Source: Acephala macrosclerotiorum (lineage: Eukaryota; Ascomycota; Leotiomycetes; Helotiales; Mollisiaceae). Taken from it: a stretch of 64,000 nucleotides of DNA. Position numbers and translations under genes: made by a program. The stretch is from the NCBI GenBank assembly GCA_014904845.1, contig MU119262.1:62001-126000 (forward strand), in the 5' to 3' direction. The stretch's first letter is position 1, and every line of letters starts with the position of its first letter. Below, in pieces: positions 43,082-55,750 of this stretch. Below the pieces are notes generated by a model. The model was not told where the DNA came from. It was given only the letters and a program-made list of their open reading frames with translations, and searched no databases.

Positions 43082-45655
43082 ATGAACATGGCAAATGGAT
43101 ACAATGGTGCTGGGACGTTGGACTCTTTCAATATTGAAGACGCTCACGTTAGAAGGCAGCGAAGCATGAAGTTTAGCCTCTACCCAGCTGGACCGGCTCG
43201 TCCTCGAACAGCTTCCAAGAGCTCAACACCCTCTGGCCCCACCACGCCTATATCGCCAACTGCACCGCAGATTCCTCATCAATTCCACTCTTCGAGAGAG
43301 GAATCTTTGCAGTATCAGCGACCGTACACCTCACATCATCCGCAGTCCCAGGAATCGAGAGCCTACACATCGCCCGCGGTCCAGCACAACCTCCACAAGA
43401 GACCCTCAGAGGCATCACGTCTACGGGCACTGAATAATGGCTACAGATCCCAATCTTCAGATGGTAGAAACACTCCAGAACGACGGAATCATACTCCAGA
43501 ACCAACACACATAGACAATTTCTCACGACCCCGAGCCCCCAGTCTCCGCCGCCGAAACGACTCCCCCAAACGACTGAATCACAACTCCTCCACCTTCCCC
43601 CTCCAAATCGACGAAGAACGAACACCCACAGACCTAGCCTCCTCGCGAGATCGAGGGTTCTCAGCCTCGTCTTCACAATCTGCAGCCAACGTGACGTCTC
43701 ATCCTCTGAGGCCTTCTCCTTCGATCCCCGACTACGGTGCTCCGGAGTCAATATACTCCCGCCAACGAAACCTCAACAACCCAGCCTATAGATCACAACG
43801 AAGAGACATAAGTGGACCAGACAGCATCTACACCTCCCAACGCCGCGAACCAATCACCCGCCCCGGTTTCGATAGCGAAGAGGTACGAGCCAGCTTTCGC
43901 TCAGCCTTGACCACCAACTCGAGTTTCCTAGGCACAAGTGGGACGGAACGAAGTAGCGTTCTAACTAAAAGTAGTTCGGCTACATCTATCTATGGCAGAG
44001 ATGAGGGCATGAGTGTGGACGATGCGATTGGAATGTATGAGGGTGGATTTCAGACCGATTCTGGGGTAGAGGATAATTATGGGACAAGACCGATAACACA
44101 GGATTCGGAGAAGAAGAGGATATCCGGGTTGGAGGAGGCGATGAATGATATGCTAATGGTGCCTCCGTCTAATGTAATTATGAGGGATTCTACGCAGATT
44201 TTTAGTACGAATGGAGGGAGGGGAACACCGAGTCCGGAACCTGGACCGAAGGAAGAGATGTTGGAGGTTCAGGAGAAATATTTTGATCAACAGCCACTAA
44301 GTCCGACTCGACCTACGACAGGGCGACCTACGACCGGGAGACCTACAACCGGGAGACCTACAACTGGGAGACCTGTGACAGGCCGACCTGTGACAAGGGC
44401 AGCTATGGAACCATTTGATGAGACCAGGGATCGGTATGGGTTCAAGAAGAAGAGTCAACATATCTCACTAGAGCAGTATGAAGCTTGGAATGGACCATAC
44501 AAAGAACATCTCGCTCGACGGCGAAAGAAATGGGTAGCCTTAATGAAGGATTCGAATCTTCCCTCAGACAAGCCAGAGAGATTCCCACCCCAGTCTGCCA
44601 GGGTGAAACGGTTTATACGGAAAGGAATACCTCCGGACTGGAGAGGTGCTGCTTGGTGGTATTACGCGGGTGGTCCGAAGATGTTGGCTTTGCATCCTGG
44701 CGAGTACAATATCCTAGTACAGAAAGCTGAAGCTGGTGGAGTGAGTGAAACGGACGACGAGATTATCGAGCGAGATCTGAATCGTACATTCCCGGACAAT
44801 ATCAAGTTCAAACCAGATCCTCCCCCTGGCGAACCTCGAGATAGTGTGCGGTCTGCCAAGGAGCCTGAGACCCCCATAGTTCAGTCACTGAGGCGGGTGC
44901 TGCAAGCGTTCTCCATTCAGAATCCGAAGATTGGGTACTGTCAATCACTCAACTTCCTAGCTGGACTTCTCCTGTTGTTCATGGACGAGGAGAAGTCATT
45001 CTGGATGCTTAACATCATCACTCGAGTTTACCTGCCAGGTACTCACGAACTGAACCTCGAAGGTGCAAATGTGGATCTCGGTGTTCTTATGTCCAGCATC
45101 AAAGACAACATGCCAGCCATCTGGGCCAAGATTGGTGGCGAACTTGATGGTTCCTCGGTACCACATTCCCACCTCCGACTTCCGCCCATTACACTCTGCA
45201 CAACAGCGTGGTTCATGTCCTGCTTCATTGGCACCTTACCAATTGAAAGCACACTCCGAGTATGGGACTGTTTCTTCTACGAAGGCTCCAAAACTTTGTT
45301 TCGAATCGCAATGACGATCTTCAAACTCGGCGAACAGGAAATCAAGGCAGTGAGCGATCCAATGGAGATCTTCCAGGTCGTGCAAACCATTCCGAGACGA
45401 TTGATCGACTGCAACACGGTGCTGGAAACGTGCTACAAGCGACGAAATGGATTCGGACATCTCAGCCAAGACACAATCGAGAAAGGTCGCGCAGAACGAA
45501 GAAAAGGTTACGCTGAGGAACGAGAGCGGGAAAAGCGTGAGCAGTCAGGCCATGTAGCTGGGACGACTGGATTGGGTAGACAAGGTACGAGGAAAGGCGG
45601 TGGTTTGACCTTCGGACGAAAGAAACGCGCTATGGGAACGCCTGTTGAGGTCTAA
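43082..45655 (+). CDS. TBC-domain Rab GTPase-activating protein
   Basis: Speeds GTP hydrolysis on a Rab protein and so controls membrane traffic. 857 residues from a single exon if the start is MNMANGYNG at 43082; the frame is open to 42941, so a longer N-terminus is possible. Residues 1-500 are disordered and rich in S, P, R and N, with a six-fold RPTTG-type repeat (44309-44398). The TBC domain is about 508-786: GIPPDWRGAAWWYYAGG, the arginine finger IERDLNRTF, the glutamine finger IGYCQSLNFLAG, and LRVWDCFFYEG. Both fingers are present, so it should be active. The C-terminal tail is charged. The Rab partner is not known. Confidence 0.93.
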   Translation: MNMANGYNGAGTLDSFNIEDAHVRRQRSMKFSLYPAGPARPRTASKSSTPSGPTTPISPTAPQIPHQFHSSREESLQYQRPYTSHHPQSQESRAYTSPAVQHNLHKRPSEASRLRALNNGYRSQSSDGRNTPERRNHTPEPTHIDNFSRPRAPSLRRRNDSPKRLNHNSSTFPLQIDEERTPTDLASSRDRGFSASSSQSAANVTSHPLRPSPSIPDYGAPESIYSRQRNLNNPAYRSQRRDISGPDSIYTSQRREPITRPGFDSEEVRASFRSALTTNSSFLGTSGTERSSVLTKSSSATSIYGRDEGMSVDDAIGMYEGGFQTDSGVEDNYGTRPITQDSEKKRISGLEEAMNDMLMVPPSNVIMRDSTQIFSTNGGRGTPSPEPGPKEEMLEVQEKYFDQQPLSPTRPTTGRPTTGRPTTGRPTTGRPVTGRPVTRAAMEPFDETRDRYGFKKKSQHISLEQYEAWNGPYKEHLARRRKKWVALMKDSNLPSDKPERFPPQSARVKRFIRKGIPPDWRGAAWWYYAGGPKMLALHPGEYNILVQKAEAGGVSETDDEIIERDLNRTFPDNIKFKPDPPPGEPRDSVRSAKEPETPIVQSLRRVLQAFSIQNPKIGYCQSLNFLAGLLLLFMDEEKSFWMLNIITRVYLPGTHELNLEGANVDLGVLMSSIKDNMPAIWAKIGGELDGSSVPHSHLRLPPITLCTTAWFMSCFIGTLPIESTLRVWDCFFYEGSKTLFRIAMTIFKLGEQEIKAVSDPMEIFQVVQTIPRRLIDCNTVLETCYKRRNGFGHLSQDTIEKGRAERRKGYAEEREREKREQSGHVAGTTGLGRQGTRKGGGLTFGRKKRAMGTPVEV
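44309..44398 (+). repeat. 15 bp coding minisatellite (RPTTG x6)
   Basis: Six units of 15 bp coding for RPTTG or RPVTG in the disordered part of the TBC protein. Silent differences between units show that it is not brand new, but unit number may vary between strains. Confidence 0.85.
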
Positions 45656-46075
45656 TGTCCGAGTGACGATGGGACAATGAATGAAAGTAATTTAAAGCTT
45701 TATGCATGGGCTTCTCCTGGGACATAGATTTTGGGGTAGAGATGGGATGGGAAGGTGTTCATGATGTTACGACTTTTCGGTGCAGCATACTGGTTGGAGT
45801 TGGCGTGGAGCAAAATAGCATAAATAGCCAGGTTTGCTGATTTGAACGAGCAGACATCCGAATGTCATACCTTCAGTGCAATCACTTTCGCATTTTCCAC
45901 AAATTCCATCTGAGTGTGAGCAATCGATTCCAATGTCCCTTGTTCCTCAGGACTTCGGGTCGTGGCTTTCATGTTGTTGGGCCAACCTCAGCCAAGAATC
46001 GCGACCCGAAAGAAAACATTGACTTTCTCCAACTTCAAGAATATCATCGAATCTACAACCCCAACAAACAAAATA
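45656..46075. other. Intergenic, no gene seen
   Basis: Tandem spacing between two plus-strand genes; it holds the kinesin promoter. The kinesin frame is open back to 45962, but the start at 46076 gives the expected N-terminus. Confidence 0.4.
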
Positions 46076-48603
46076 ATGGAACAACCACAGAAATCACAAA
46101 GCGCACTCTTTCAAGTCTATCTACGACTGCGACCTCCGCCACCAGGTCAAACTGGATCAGAACGATTCCTGACAGTCGAAGAACCGAGAGACGATGCGCC
46201 GCCTACACATATTACACTCAATCCTCCGAATGATAACAGACGTCGCGCGGTAGAGAAATTTGCGTTTACAGAAGTGTTTGAGGAGGATTCGAATCAGCTT
46301 GATTTGTTTCATGGGACTGGTGTTCTGCAGCTTGTTGAGGGAGTTCTTGGACCTCGAGGCGGAGAGGGGAGAGATGGATTACTTGCGACATTGGGTGTTA
46401 CTGGTAGCGGAAAGGTAATAAAGATATCATCCGATATCTACCATCACAGATGCTAACAGTCTGCAGAGCCATACAATCCTAGGATCCCGTACCCAACGCG
46501 GCCTCACTCAACTAGCCCTCGACGTCCTCTTCCGCAGCATCTCAACCAACATCCTCGACCCCTCAACCTCAACCTCTCTCCACGCCACAGTCGCCGCCTC
46601 TGACCCCTCCGAAGCGCAAGTCATGTCCTCCCAAATGTTCCTTGATACCATGTACGGTGATCCCACAGCCGCCTCTCGAGCCAGCTCCCGAGCCCCAACT
46701 CCTATGGTAGTACGGTCCCCCTCTTACAATGATTATCTCCACGCTCCTACCCATCCTTCGTCCGCGGGACTGTATCCCTCCTTGCTAGGCCTGGAGACGG
46801 GAAGTCCGAAGTCTATACGTGTTGTACGACAATCCCGTAGGATACAGACACAGACAGAGAAAGTCTCTTGTCAGGTTCAAGAGACTAGTGGTCTGACTTC
46901 CTATATTCCTTCTTACATGCAATCTACATTAGCCAAAGCTGTGAAGTACGTTACTAAATCTCCTCTCAAGGGCGAATCTTATGCACCACCACCAACACCA
47001 AGACGACATCTCCAACGACCATCTGCACTACCAATGAGTCCGGATATTAACAATGTGGTTGTGGATTCGGATCCCAATGCTGAGTACGCGATTTTGATAT
47101 CGATGTATGAGGTATACAACGACAGAATCTTCGACTTGCTTACGCCTGCTATTCCGAACAAATCAACCAAGGACTTCAGACGACGACCGTTGTTGTTCAA
47201 GTCTACGGAACAATCTCCTGATCGCAAGGTAGTTGCTGGATTGAGAAAGATCATTTGTGGGACGATGAAAGAGGCGTTGATGGTTCTAGAAGCTGGTTTA
47301 CATGAACGTCGTGTTGCTGGTACAGGATCGAACAGTGTCTCTAGTCGCAGTCACGGATTTTTTTGCGTGGAAGTTAAGAAGCGTCGAAGAGGCAGAATGT
47401 CTAGTCAATGGGGAGGCTCTGCTCTGACGATTGTTGATCTGGCTGGTAGTGAGAGAGCTCGCGATGCGAAGACTCAAGGAGCTACTCTCGCTGAGGCTGG
47501 TAAGATCAACGAGAGCTTGATGTACCTTGGCCAATGCCTTCAGATGCAATCTGATCTTGCCAACTCGACAAAAGTAACTCTCGCCCCCCCTTTTCTTCCC
47601 AAATTCTGGCTAACAACAACAGCCAAACCTTGTCCCCTTCCGCCAATGCAAGCTCACCGAACTCCTCTTCTCAAACTCCTTCCCATCAACCTCAACCATC
47701 CCATCAACACCTTCACACCACCATCCCCACCAACAGCCTCGCAACCCCCAAAAAGCAGTGATGATAGTCACCGCCGACCCCTTAGGAGACTTCAACGCCA
47801 CCTCCCAAATCCTCCGCTACTCAGCCCTGGCCCGCGAAATAACAGTCCCGCGAATCCCCTCCGTGACCTCAACCATTTTAGCTCAATCCACAGCATCCCA
47901 TTACTTCAGTCCTCGGGCTGGTCGTAGCTCACCAACGGATACTGAGCGCGAGACGATGGAGATTGCGGCTTTGGAGATCGCTCGCATGTCTGAAGAAATC
48001 GACGGTCTACGCGCCGAGTTGTTGAACGAACAGCAAAGAAGATTAGAAGTAGAAGCACATCTCGAGTCAATGACTGATAGAATCATGGAAGTCGAAGCAG
48101 AAGTCCGCGAAGAGTGTTTTGTCGAAATGGAGAAGACGATGGAAGTTGAGATGAGGAGATGGAAAGCGAATTGGGCGGAGCAGCAGGAGAGGACGGAGGA
48201 ACATCTTGATAAGAAACTTGAAATTTATACGAGGAGTATGGATGCGGTGGAGGATGGGGAAGATAAGGAGAATACTCCGGTCCGCGACCTGAGTATGCAA
48301 GACGAGAATGAGAGGTTGAGGAGGGAGGTTGAGATCCTCAGACGAGAACTTCAGAGCAGGAGTCCGAGCAAGAGTCAGAGAATGCCGTTGAGGGAGTCTA
48401 GGATGGATTTCGGACGCTCTACTAGGAGCACCAGAAACACAGATGAGGAGGATCTGGAGAGTCGGATGGCCAACATGAGAGTCAGTGGTCAGAGTCAGGC
48501 TTCGCTGAAGGGGGGTGTGCCCATGAACTTGAGTCCGGTGAAGAAGGTTAGGAAATTGACGGCCAAAAAGTGGGATATGACTGGGGATGATGAGTTGTTG
48601 TGA
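46076..48603 (+). CDS. Kinesin motor protein (possibly kinesin-6-like)
   Basis: ATP-driven microtubule motor. 808 residues from three exons with introns 46415-46466 and 47574-47622, both phase 0. The motor domain starts at once (QVYLRLRPPPPG). The P-loop is GVTGSGKSHTILGS (about 107-120), switch I is NSVSSRSHGFF (about 405), switch II is DLAGSERARD (about 438), and NLVPFRQCKLTELLFSNS follows. An insert of roughly 150 residues between P-loop and switch I, rich in S, P and T, makes the motor unusually long, as in kinesin-6 members. A coiled coil follows (about 600-740: EIARMSEEIDGLRAELLNEQ) and a basic tail. The N-terminal motor implies plus-end motion. Subfamily is inference. Confidence 0.9.
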
Positions 48604-49424
48604 TTCTTGCATGGGAGAAGGTTGATTGCTGGAGTTATAGATGTATCTTGGGGCGGTGTAGGTTGTGAGAGTTAGCTTGGTGTTTGTGGAGTTGGTTAGG
48701 AGTAGGATTGTTAATGTTATTGTCCGTGTCCGAGTCCGAATAAGTTTGGTCATGTTAGCCGCTTTCAGTGCGGTACTGCGACGTGAAAATGCTTCAAGCG
48801 AAGTCTGTTGATGTTCGTCATCTCGCTGCATGCTTTTCACATCTTGAATGGTTAGAGGTTAGAGAGGGGTGGCTGATTTATTCATGACGAGTAGGTTTAT
48901 ATTGCTCCGGGCCATACCCAACTATGACTAGCGTCTCAAATCAAATATCAGCATTTCTCTTCGTCCGCCAACTCTCCTTCTGCATAACACAACTCACCCG
49001 TCACACTTCGCAACCATGTTGTTCCACTATCTTTATAACCTCTGTCCGCAAAATGATTTCTGTCCTGGGGCAGTGCTCCACGTGATGGACGAGCGTTTTC
49101 CCGAAGTTCTACCGTCGGACTTGCCCCACACGGAGCCTCACGACGAGACGCGTTCATACAGTCCCCTGATTTGCCACAGCCCCATCTTGGTCCAACCATC
49201 TTCACCCCATGGGCAAGACTTACGTTCCTTGCAGTGTTTCATCATGCCGGGTCAAGGCCTATCTTAATTTAACTCCCGTCGATTGAAGCACAAAAACTTC
49301 TCATCCCGTCTCGCACTTGACCCACCTCACATATACTTCTAAATCATTCCGGACCGACTTCCCTCGCGGCACACCTCTTACAAAGATCGTTTTCAGGCTC
49401 AATTGGACGTCGCCAATCAAAGGC
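48604..49424. other. Intergenic, no gene seen
   Basis: 820 bp of 3' flank and promoter region. Short frames only. Confidence 0.4.
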
Positions 49425-51137
49425 ATGCCGCGAAAGGGAAGCCAGAAAGTGAGAACCGGCTGCCGGACCTGCAAGTCAGTCTGAAGAACCCCATCCCCGC
49501 TTCTCCACAATCTGCTAACTGCGGAATGGCATCATTTCAGAAAGCGGAAAGTCAAATGCGATGAGACCAAACCGGTCTGTACGCGATGTTCCTCAACAGG
49601 CCGAACGTGCGGCGGCTACGACCTCGACCCGGATTTGGACGAGCAAAAGCGCTCTCAAGTTGTGCATCACTCAATCGCACTCTACCGGCCTAGACAACTG
49701 GCGGCGCACGATGAGAAAGAAGGCCGCTCATTTCACTTTTTCTCGCATGTGGCTGGTCCAGTCCTCTCCGGACCTATGGACACCTACTTTTGGACTCACC
49801 TGGTCATGCAATTTAGCCACTTCACTCCGGCCGTTCGCCATGCTGCTATCGCAATCTCTTCACTTTATGAAGATTTTGTTGGTGGCTCTCGCATTATTCG
49901 ACGCAGGCACAACGTCATTGCCTTGAAGCACTACAACGCTGCTATTCAAGAGGTTAGAAAGGTCAAGATCCAAGATGAGCAGTTGGTTCTCATTGTTTGT
50001 GTCTTGTTCGTATGCATCGAATTACTACAAGGGGACCCCGAGGCCGCTACCGACCATTGCAAATTTGGTCTCGCTATTCTCGAAAGAATCAAGGCTGACC
50101 CGGGACGTTCTCCCAGCTTCTGGGTTGTTCAACATCTGCTACCTATCTTTCGTCGTTTGAGTTTATCTTTGCTCATGGTCCCAGCTAGCCTCCCCAATGT
50201 GCCCGTTAAAGGAGCTACTCCGCCGCCGCCGCGAATGCCAAGTATGAAATTTCTCGAGAATAGCCCCGAAGAACCCTTTGTTCCTGACCGCTTCGACACA
50301 GTCATCGAAGCCTCAAACTCCTTCGATCATCTCATGACCAAATGCGTCTCAATCCACCATGTCGAAGACAAAGACCCCGAAGAAAGTCGTCAGGAGAAAG
50401 CACTCCTTGAGAAGTCACTGCGGCTCTGGAATACTCGGGTCACAGACTTTGAAACCTCATCTACAGCTTCCCTACAGCCATCCGACAAGCTTACTCTATG
50501 CCTCATGAGAATGAAATATGAGTGGGAAATAATCTGCCTGGATATTCCAATAGGACCCAGAGGCTTGGCCAAAGAAGCTCAATACGATCAATACCTGGAC
50601 TCGTTCAAATCAATGACTGACTTGGCTCGACGTGCATCGGAATGCATCACGCCTCCGTCTCCGCTATCTCCTCCCCGGGAGATGGCTCAACGACCAAGCT
50701 TCTCTTTCGAGATGGGCTTCCTTCCTCTACTTTTGCTTGTCGTCAATAAATGTCGTGATCTTGACACAAGAATAGAAGCGCTGTCATGGATGCCACGCCT
50801 CACTGCCGCCAAGGAAAGTTTGCTAGATCTTGGCACGTTGTATCGAGTTAGCAAACGGGTCATCGAGCTCGAGCATGATATCTCTCTGGACGAGGAACTC
50901 CGCATCTGTGAAGGGAAAACTCCAAGCCAGCCGAAAGATTACAGGATTGTTGCTGTTCCCGTCGACCACGACATGGAAGTCATCACTGCAGACGATGGCA
51001 CGGTCTCATATCGGAGAACGATATTGTTCATCACGCAAGCTTCCGACGGGACAAAGTCTCTTCGTCATGAATTTCTCTACGAACGAAAATTAAGACAATT
51101 CGACCTAGAAATCCCCGGAATGCGCAGTGCACGATGA
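49425..51137 (+). CDS. Zn2Cys6 transcription factor
   Basis: Fungal-specific regulator. 548 residues from two exons; a 66 bp intron (49475-49540) splits the zinc cluster. The spliced N-terminus has the perfect spacing C-x2-C-x6-C-x6-C-x2-C-x6-C at residues 13-40 (CRTC, KKRKVKC, DETKPVC, TRC, SSTGRTC), which binds two zinc ions and CGG-type DNA. The rest is the helical fungal transcription factor region with WTHLVMQFSHFTPAVRHAAI and GDPEAATDHCKFGLAILERI, typical of this class. No linker coiled coil is obvious. It lies 446 bp upstream of the secreted tannase in the same orientation, so control of that gene is possible but not shown. Confidence 0.93.
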
Positions 51138-51583
51138 CACATCTGCATGCACTGTATGCATATGCAGGTGAAATCAGATGAAAGGATCTCTAGCTCTCCA
51201 CATTCTCCCCACAATCCGGCTTTCGGGACCGAAGTACCCTAGCCATTCGGCACTTTGAGGCTCAAGAAACAAGCACCCATTCAGGAACGGCGCATTTTTT
51301 ATTTCCGGCAGATGTCGGATCGATCTTCCAAGCAATTCTTTGCGGGGGGGGGCCTAGCCTACAGATCGAACGGTGGGGCAAGTGCGAGTTGAGGGGCAAC
51401 GGGAAAATGCTTCCACGTGCTAAGCCTCATGCCTTGAAGAAACATGTTTATATACTGGTTCGTTTCCTTTCAACAGCCAAGGCGTTTTCCATCACCGCCA
51501 GCTGCAGTCCCTCATTTGCTTAGCTTTCCAACAGCTCCTGGAAACTTCATTGTCCATACTCCGGTCTACCTCTATCCTTTATA
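51138..51583. other. Promoter region of the tannase gene
   Basis: Between two plus-strand genes. A pyrimidine-rich leader and a TATA-like TATATAC near 51450 are seen; a G-run lies near 51345. Confidence 0.4.
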
Positions 51584-53396
51584 ATGGCTTCCCTCCGGCG
51601 CCTCCTGGTTGCTGCAGCAGCAGCAACCGTAGTCAACGCCGCATCCCTCAGCGATGTCTGCACAACATCATACGCCCAAGCCGCTCTGCCAGTAGATTTC
51701 TACCCCGGCATCACCATCAACAGCTCTTCCGTATCGACGTCCCTCGTCACCAACGACACAGTGAGCAATGTCTTCTACCCAACCACTACCATCGACTATT
51801 GCAATGTCACTTTTGCCTACTCACACAATGGCATCACTGGCGATGTTGTCCATGTATCGTATTGGCTTCCTCCACCGGATTCGTTCCAGAATCGCTATGT
51901 CTCAACTGGTGGTGGAGGCCTCGCCATCAACTCTGGATCCTCATCTATCCCTACCGGTATCATCGTCGGAGCTGTGTCTGGTATGACAGATGGAGGGTTT
52001 GGAAACTTCGACACAGAGTGGGACGCAGTGTTCCTCCTCGCGAATAACACCATCAATTGGCAGGCGACTTACATGTTTGGCTACCAAGCTCACCATGAAC
52101 TCGCCACTGTTGGAAAGGAGTTTGCTCGCAATCTCTATAATGTTTCGAATTCGAAGAAAGTTTACTCGTATTACCAAGGTTGCTCTAAGGGAGGACGTGA
52201 GGGTTGGAGTCAACTGCAGCGTTTCGCGGATCAGTTTGATGGCGCTGCCGTCGGTGCTCCTGCATGTGCGTAAATTGATCATCCATCCATATGGCCGTTG
52301 CTGACCACCGTTTTTCAGTCCACTACGGTCAACAACAAGTGAACCATCTCATCGGGAACGTCGTTGAACAGACCCTCAACTACTTTCCGCCCAGCTGCGA
52401 ACTAGAGAAGATCATGAACCTCACCATTGCGGCATGCGATCCCATGGATGGTCTCACCGATGGCATCATCTCCCGATCTGATCTCTGCAAGCTGAACTTC
52501 GACCTCAACAGTACCATTGGCCAGGCTTACTCGTGCGCAGCATCGACCAGCGCTAGCACCGGCTTTGGCGCTCTTGAAGGCCGCTCAATCAACTGCCATC
52601 AATTCCCCGTTTCGTCCCAAACTCCTGCCCAGAATGGAACTGTGTCAGCGGAAGGTGCTGCAGTCGCCAAGCGTATCTTGATGGCTTCCACAATTCCAAA
52701 GGCGAGCGTGTCTATCTCAGCTACCAACCTGGTGCTCAGATGGCCGATGCAGCCACCACCTACGACTCCACAACCGACACCTGGGGCCTTTCCATCTCCG
52801 GTTTGGGCGGAGAGTGGGTTGCTCGCTTCCTCGAACTCCAAGACACAAGCACGCTCGCCAATATGGATAATGTGACCTCCGACACTATCGAAACCTGGAT
52901 GAAGCTCGGCATGAGCAAGTACTACGACTCCCTTCAAACTACCTTCCCGGATCTCACCGATTTCCAATCCGCAGGAGGAAAAGTGATCCACATCCACGGC
53001 GAACAAGACAACTCTATCCCCACCGCCTCCTCGGCTCATTACTACGAGTCCGTCCGCGAGGTTTTGTACGGCAACCTGACTTTCAACGAATCCGTTGCTG
53101 CTCTGGATGATTTCTATCGTCTTTACCTTATTCCTGGAGCAGCACACTGCGACGTGAATGAGTACCAGCCTGGTGGACCATGGCTGCAGACTACGCTGCA
53201 GGAAGTCATCGCCTGGGTTGAGAATAGTGTTGCGCCTGATACGATTAATGGTACTGGTAGCATCAACACGATTTGTCGGTACCCATTGAGACCGTTGTGG
53301 TCTGATAGTGGCACGTCGTTTGACTGTGTTTATGATCAGGCTTCTATCGATTCTTGGAACTATACTTTCGATGCATACAAGACGCCTTTGTATTAG
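51584..53396 (+). pseudogene. Secreted tannase/feruloyl esterase with a one-base frameshift
   Basis: Extracellular esterase of the tannase/feruloyl esterase family, cutting galloyl or feruloyl esters of plant material. Signal peptide MASLRRLLVAAAAATVVNA. One 53 bp intron (52266-52318). The catalytic serine is in YYQGCSKGGREG (about 200-207), the acid in HIHGEQDNSIPT and the histidine in LIPGAAHCDV, all present, with many N-glycosylation sites. After VAKRIL (about 52680) the frame shifts by one: the other frame continues DGFHNSKGERVYLSYQPGAQ to the end. Adding one base gives exactly 587 codons. Everything else is intact, so this is either a sequencing error or a very recent loss. The stop codon is at 53394. 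Confidence 0.88.
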
Positions 53397-53976
53397 GATG
53401 ATGTGGGCTGTCGGATGAGTTGGCTTAGTTTTTTCTTTCGATTGTGGGATTTTTGGATTGGCTTTTTGAAAATGTATCTATGTATGTACATGTATATATT
53501 CTACTTCACTCGTGATTCTGTTCTGCGTGCAATACCTTTCTTGGGTAAGCGGCTTCCCTATCACCCCATTCCAAGTGGGTGCTTCATTTGTTGACATTAC
53601 ATTCGATCTTCATGTCCTTTCGCGTCATTTTCGCCTAGCGCCCAAGTGCAGTCTCGACAGTGTGTCAAGAAACACAGCCCCGCGCGCCATGACCGAGTCC
53701 ACAGAGCCTCGTTGCAAGCCCAGCCACTTGCAAACGGACAAAGGCGCTTGCATATGGTGGCGAAGTAAGACCTTTTACCAGACCGAATTTCCACAGCACA
53801 GTCGTGGCGCAATGGTAAGCCACCACAATGGCATGCATCACTGGCGTTGTGGCTGACTGTTTGCTTTTTCCAGCCTTGCACATATTTCATCTCACAAAAC
53901 TACAATTATTCCTCGCAGTCCATTCGTCTTAGGTCTACCTTATGCTCTAAAGTATTCCCATTATACCACCACAGCA
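53397..53976. other. Intergenic, no gene seen
   Basis: The 3' flank of the tannase gene and the promoter of the second HeLo-like/ankyrin gene. Confidence 0.4.
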
Positions 53977-55750
53977 ATGGATCCAGTGTCGATCCTAGGT
54001 CTAGTCGGAACATGCTTTTCAATAGGCCTCCATGTCGCTTCAGCGGCTTCAGGGGTTCGCGATGTCATCAACGGATTACAGAGCGCAGATCAGAGCATCG
54101 CGCGTCTCGCTAGTCAGCTGGATATATTTTGCTCAGTGATGGAACAGTTGAGGCTTTGGCTGGAAAGAGATCCTTCCCTGTCTTCAAGTCTTCGGGGCAC
54201 CATTGGAAACTCACTCACACATTGCGATGTGATTGTGTCTGAAATTGAGCAACGGGTAGCCCAAGTAAAGCCGAAACCGGAGGAATCAAAATCGAGCTTT
54301 GGGCGGCGATTGAAACATTTGTGGACCGAGGAAAGCATCAAGGAGTATGAGAGAATGATCAATACTCAATTTCAAGCTTACACGCTGTTGGTCAGCTTAG
54401 CTCAACTGTAATTTTCCTTTTCTTTTCTCTAATACTCCTTTCCCAAACTGACTCGATATCAGGAACAAGCCCTGGGAATTGGAAAGGATGGTGCAGCAAA
54501 GCGAAGCGGAAGATCTATTCGCGAGGAGCGCTGAGGATGCTCTTTCCATCTCGGTATCAAAAAGTCTACACCAGAAACGGCAACAATCAACGATTGACGA
54601 CGGGCAAAATCTGGATGTTAAACTCAGCGTCGATGATGAAATCACATCTTCTGGACCATATGTCAGGCATTACAGAGATCTCATGAAACGGCTCTTCGAG
54701 TCGCGGAGTGATTCACCAAATGGAGTTGATGAGATATTCGTTGAAGACGTCGACCCGCCCGAGATTCCACCGATCACATTACACTCAAGAATTGAAATGG
54801 ATGGCCTAAACCTTATCTATACTCCATTCCCACAGACAGGTTCGCTAAAGGGCTCTGTGTCAGCATTAACAAAGAGACTTATCGCAGTGGAGAGGGAAAA
54901 TAGCCTCTTCGTGGCATCAAGCCAAGGGGATATGACCACGGTAAAGAAGGTCCTTGCTTCGGGTGTTTCCATCGATAGACACGATTCGTACGGGTATACT
55001 GCGCTTTCTTATGCGGTATCACATGGCCAAATGGACGCTGCCCGTTACCTCTTAAAGTGGGGAGCAAACGTGCATTTGGGCTTTCGGCAATCTGCTTCCT
55101 CAGGTCCTCATAATCCTTTCAAAGTCAGCAGCCCAATCCATATGGCTGTATTACTCGGCTCTAGCGACATGATTCAAGCTTTGATAGACCATGGAGCAGA
55201 CATCAACGATCCAAGGTGTGAGGTGGACTTGGGTTCACCTTCCCCTCATTCAGCTTCTGACGGTACCGGGCTAAACATCGATGGGGGCATCGACAGGATC
55301 ACGCCATTGCATCTAGTATGCCTGCAGCAGGGAACAACTGCCAGTATCGTTGGCGAATTAATCCAATTAGGCGCCAATGTGTCTGCCCAGGATTCTTTTG
55401 AGCGTACACCTATCATGAATGCAGTGCACTCTAGAAATATACCAGTAATCCAAGAAAATCTTCGAAGCGCTGCCCCAGTTGATATGGCAGACAAATTTGG
55501 ATGGACACCACTGAAGCTTGCTTGTAGCAGCCTCATGATAGACTCCGAACGCATTGTTGACCTTCTGATTAGGCACGGGGCAGATGTTAACAAACCCTGC
55601 GGTCTCCAAAAACGATCCGTGATCTTTGATATCTGCCCGAAATCCACTTCAAGTGGCCTCCATTCTACAGTCTTTTATTATTTGATTAGAGCTCGGGACT
55701 TGGAAATTCACAGAGGGGCAAGCAAAGAAATTAATAACCAAGTTAAATAA
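53977..55750 (+). CDS. HeLo-like N-terminal domain plus ankyrin repeats, no NOD (copy 2, C-terminus truncated)
   Basis: 572 residues from two exons joined over a 55 bp intron (54408-54462). Exon 1 is 431 bp, exactly as in the copy at 26326, and the intron has the same site and phase. The N-terminal domain (MDPVSILGLVGTCFSIGLHV) is roughly half identical to copy 1, including a shared RLKHLW/KLKHLW segment and KEYERMI. The linker keeps PYVRHYRDLMKRLF. The ankyrin repeats run from about residue 270, with YTALSYAVSHGQMDAARYLL, SPIHMAVLLGSSDMIQALID and TPLKLACSSLM. Copy 1 continues about 100 residues further; here the frame ends GASKEINNQVK exactly where an AT-rich island begins, so the end is probably lost. 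Whether the shortened protein works is unknown. Confidence 0.8.

Noticed and set aside
45962..46075. N-terminal extension of the kinesin
   Set aside because: The next in-frame ATG at 46076 gives the expected short lead before the motor domain.
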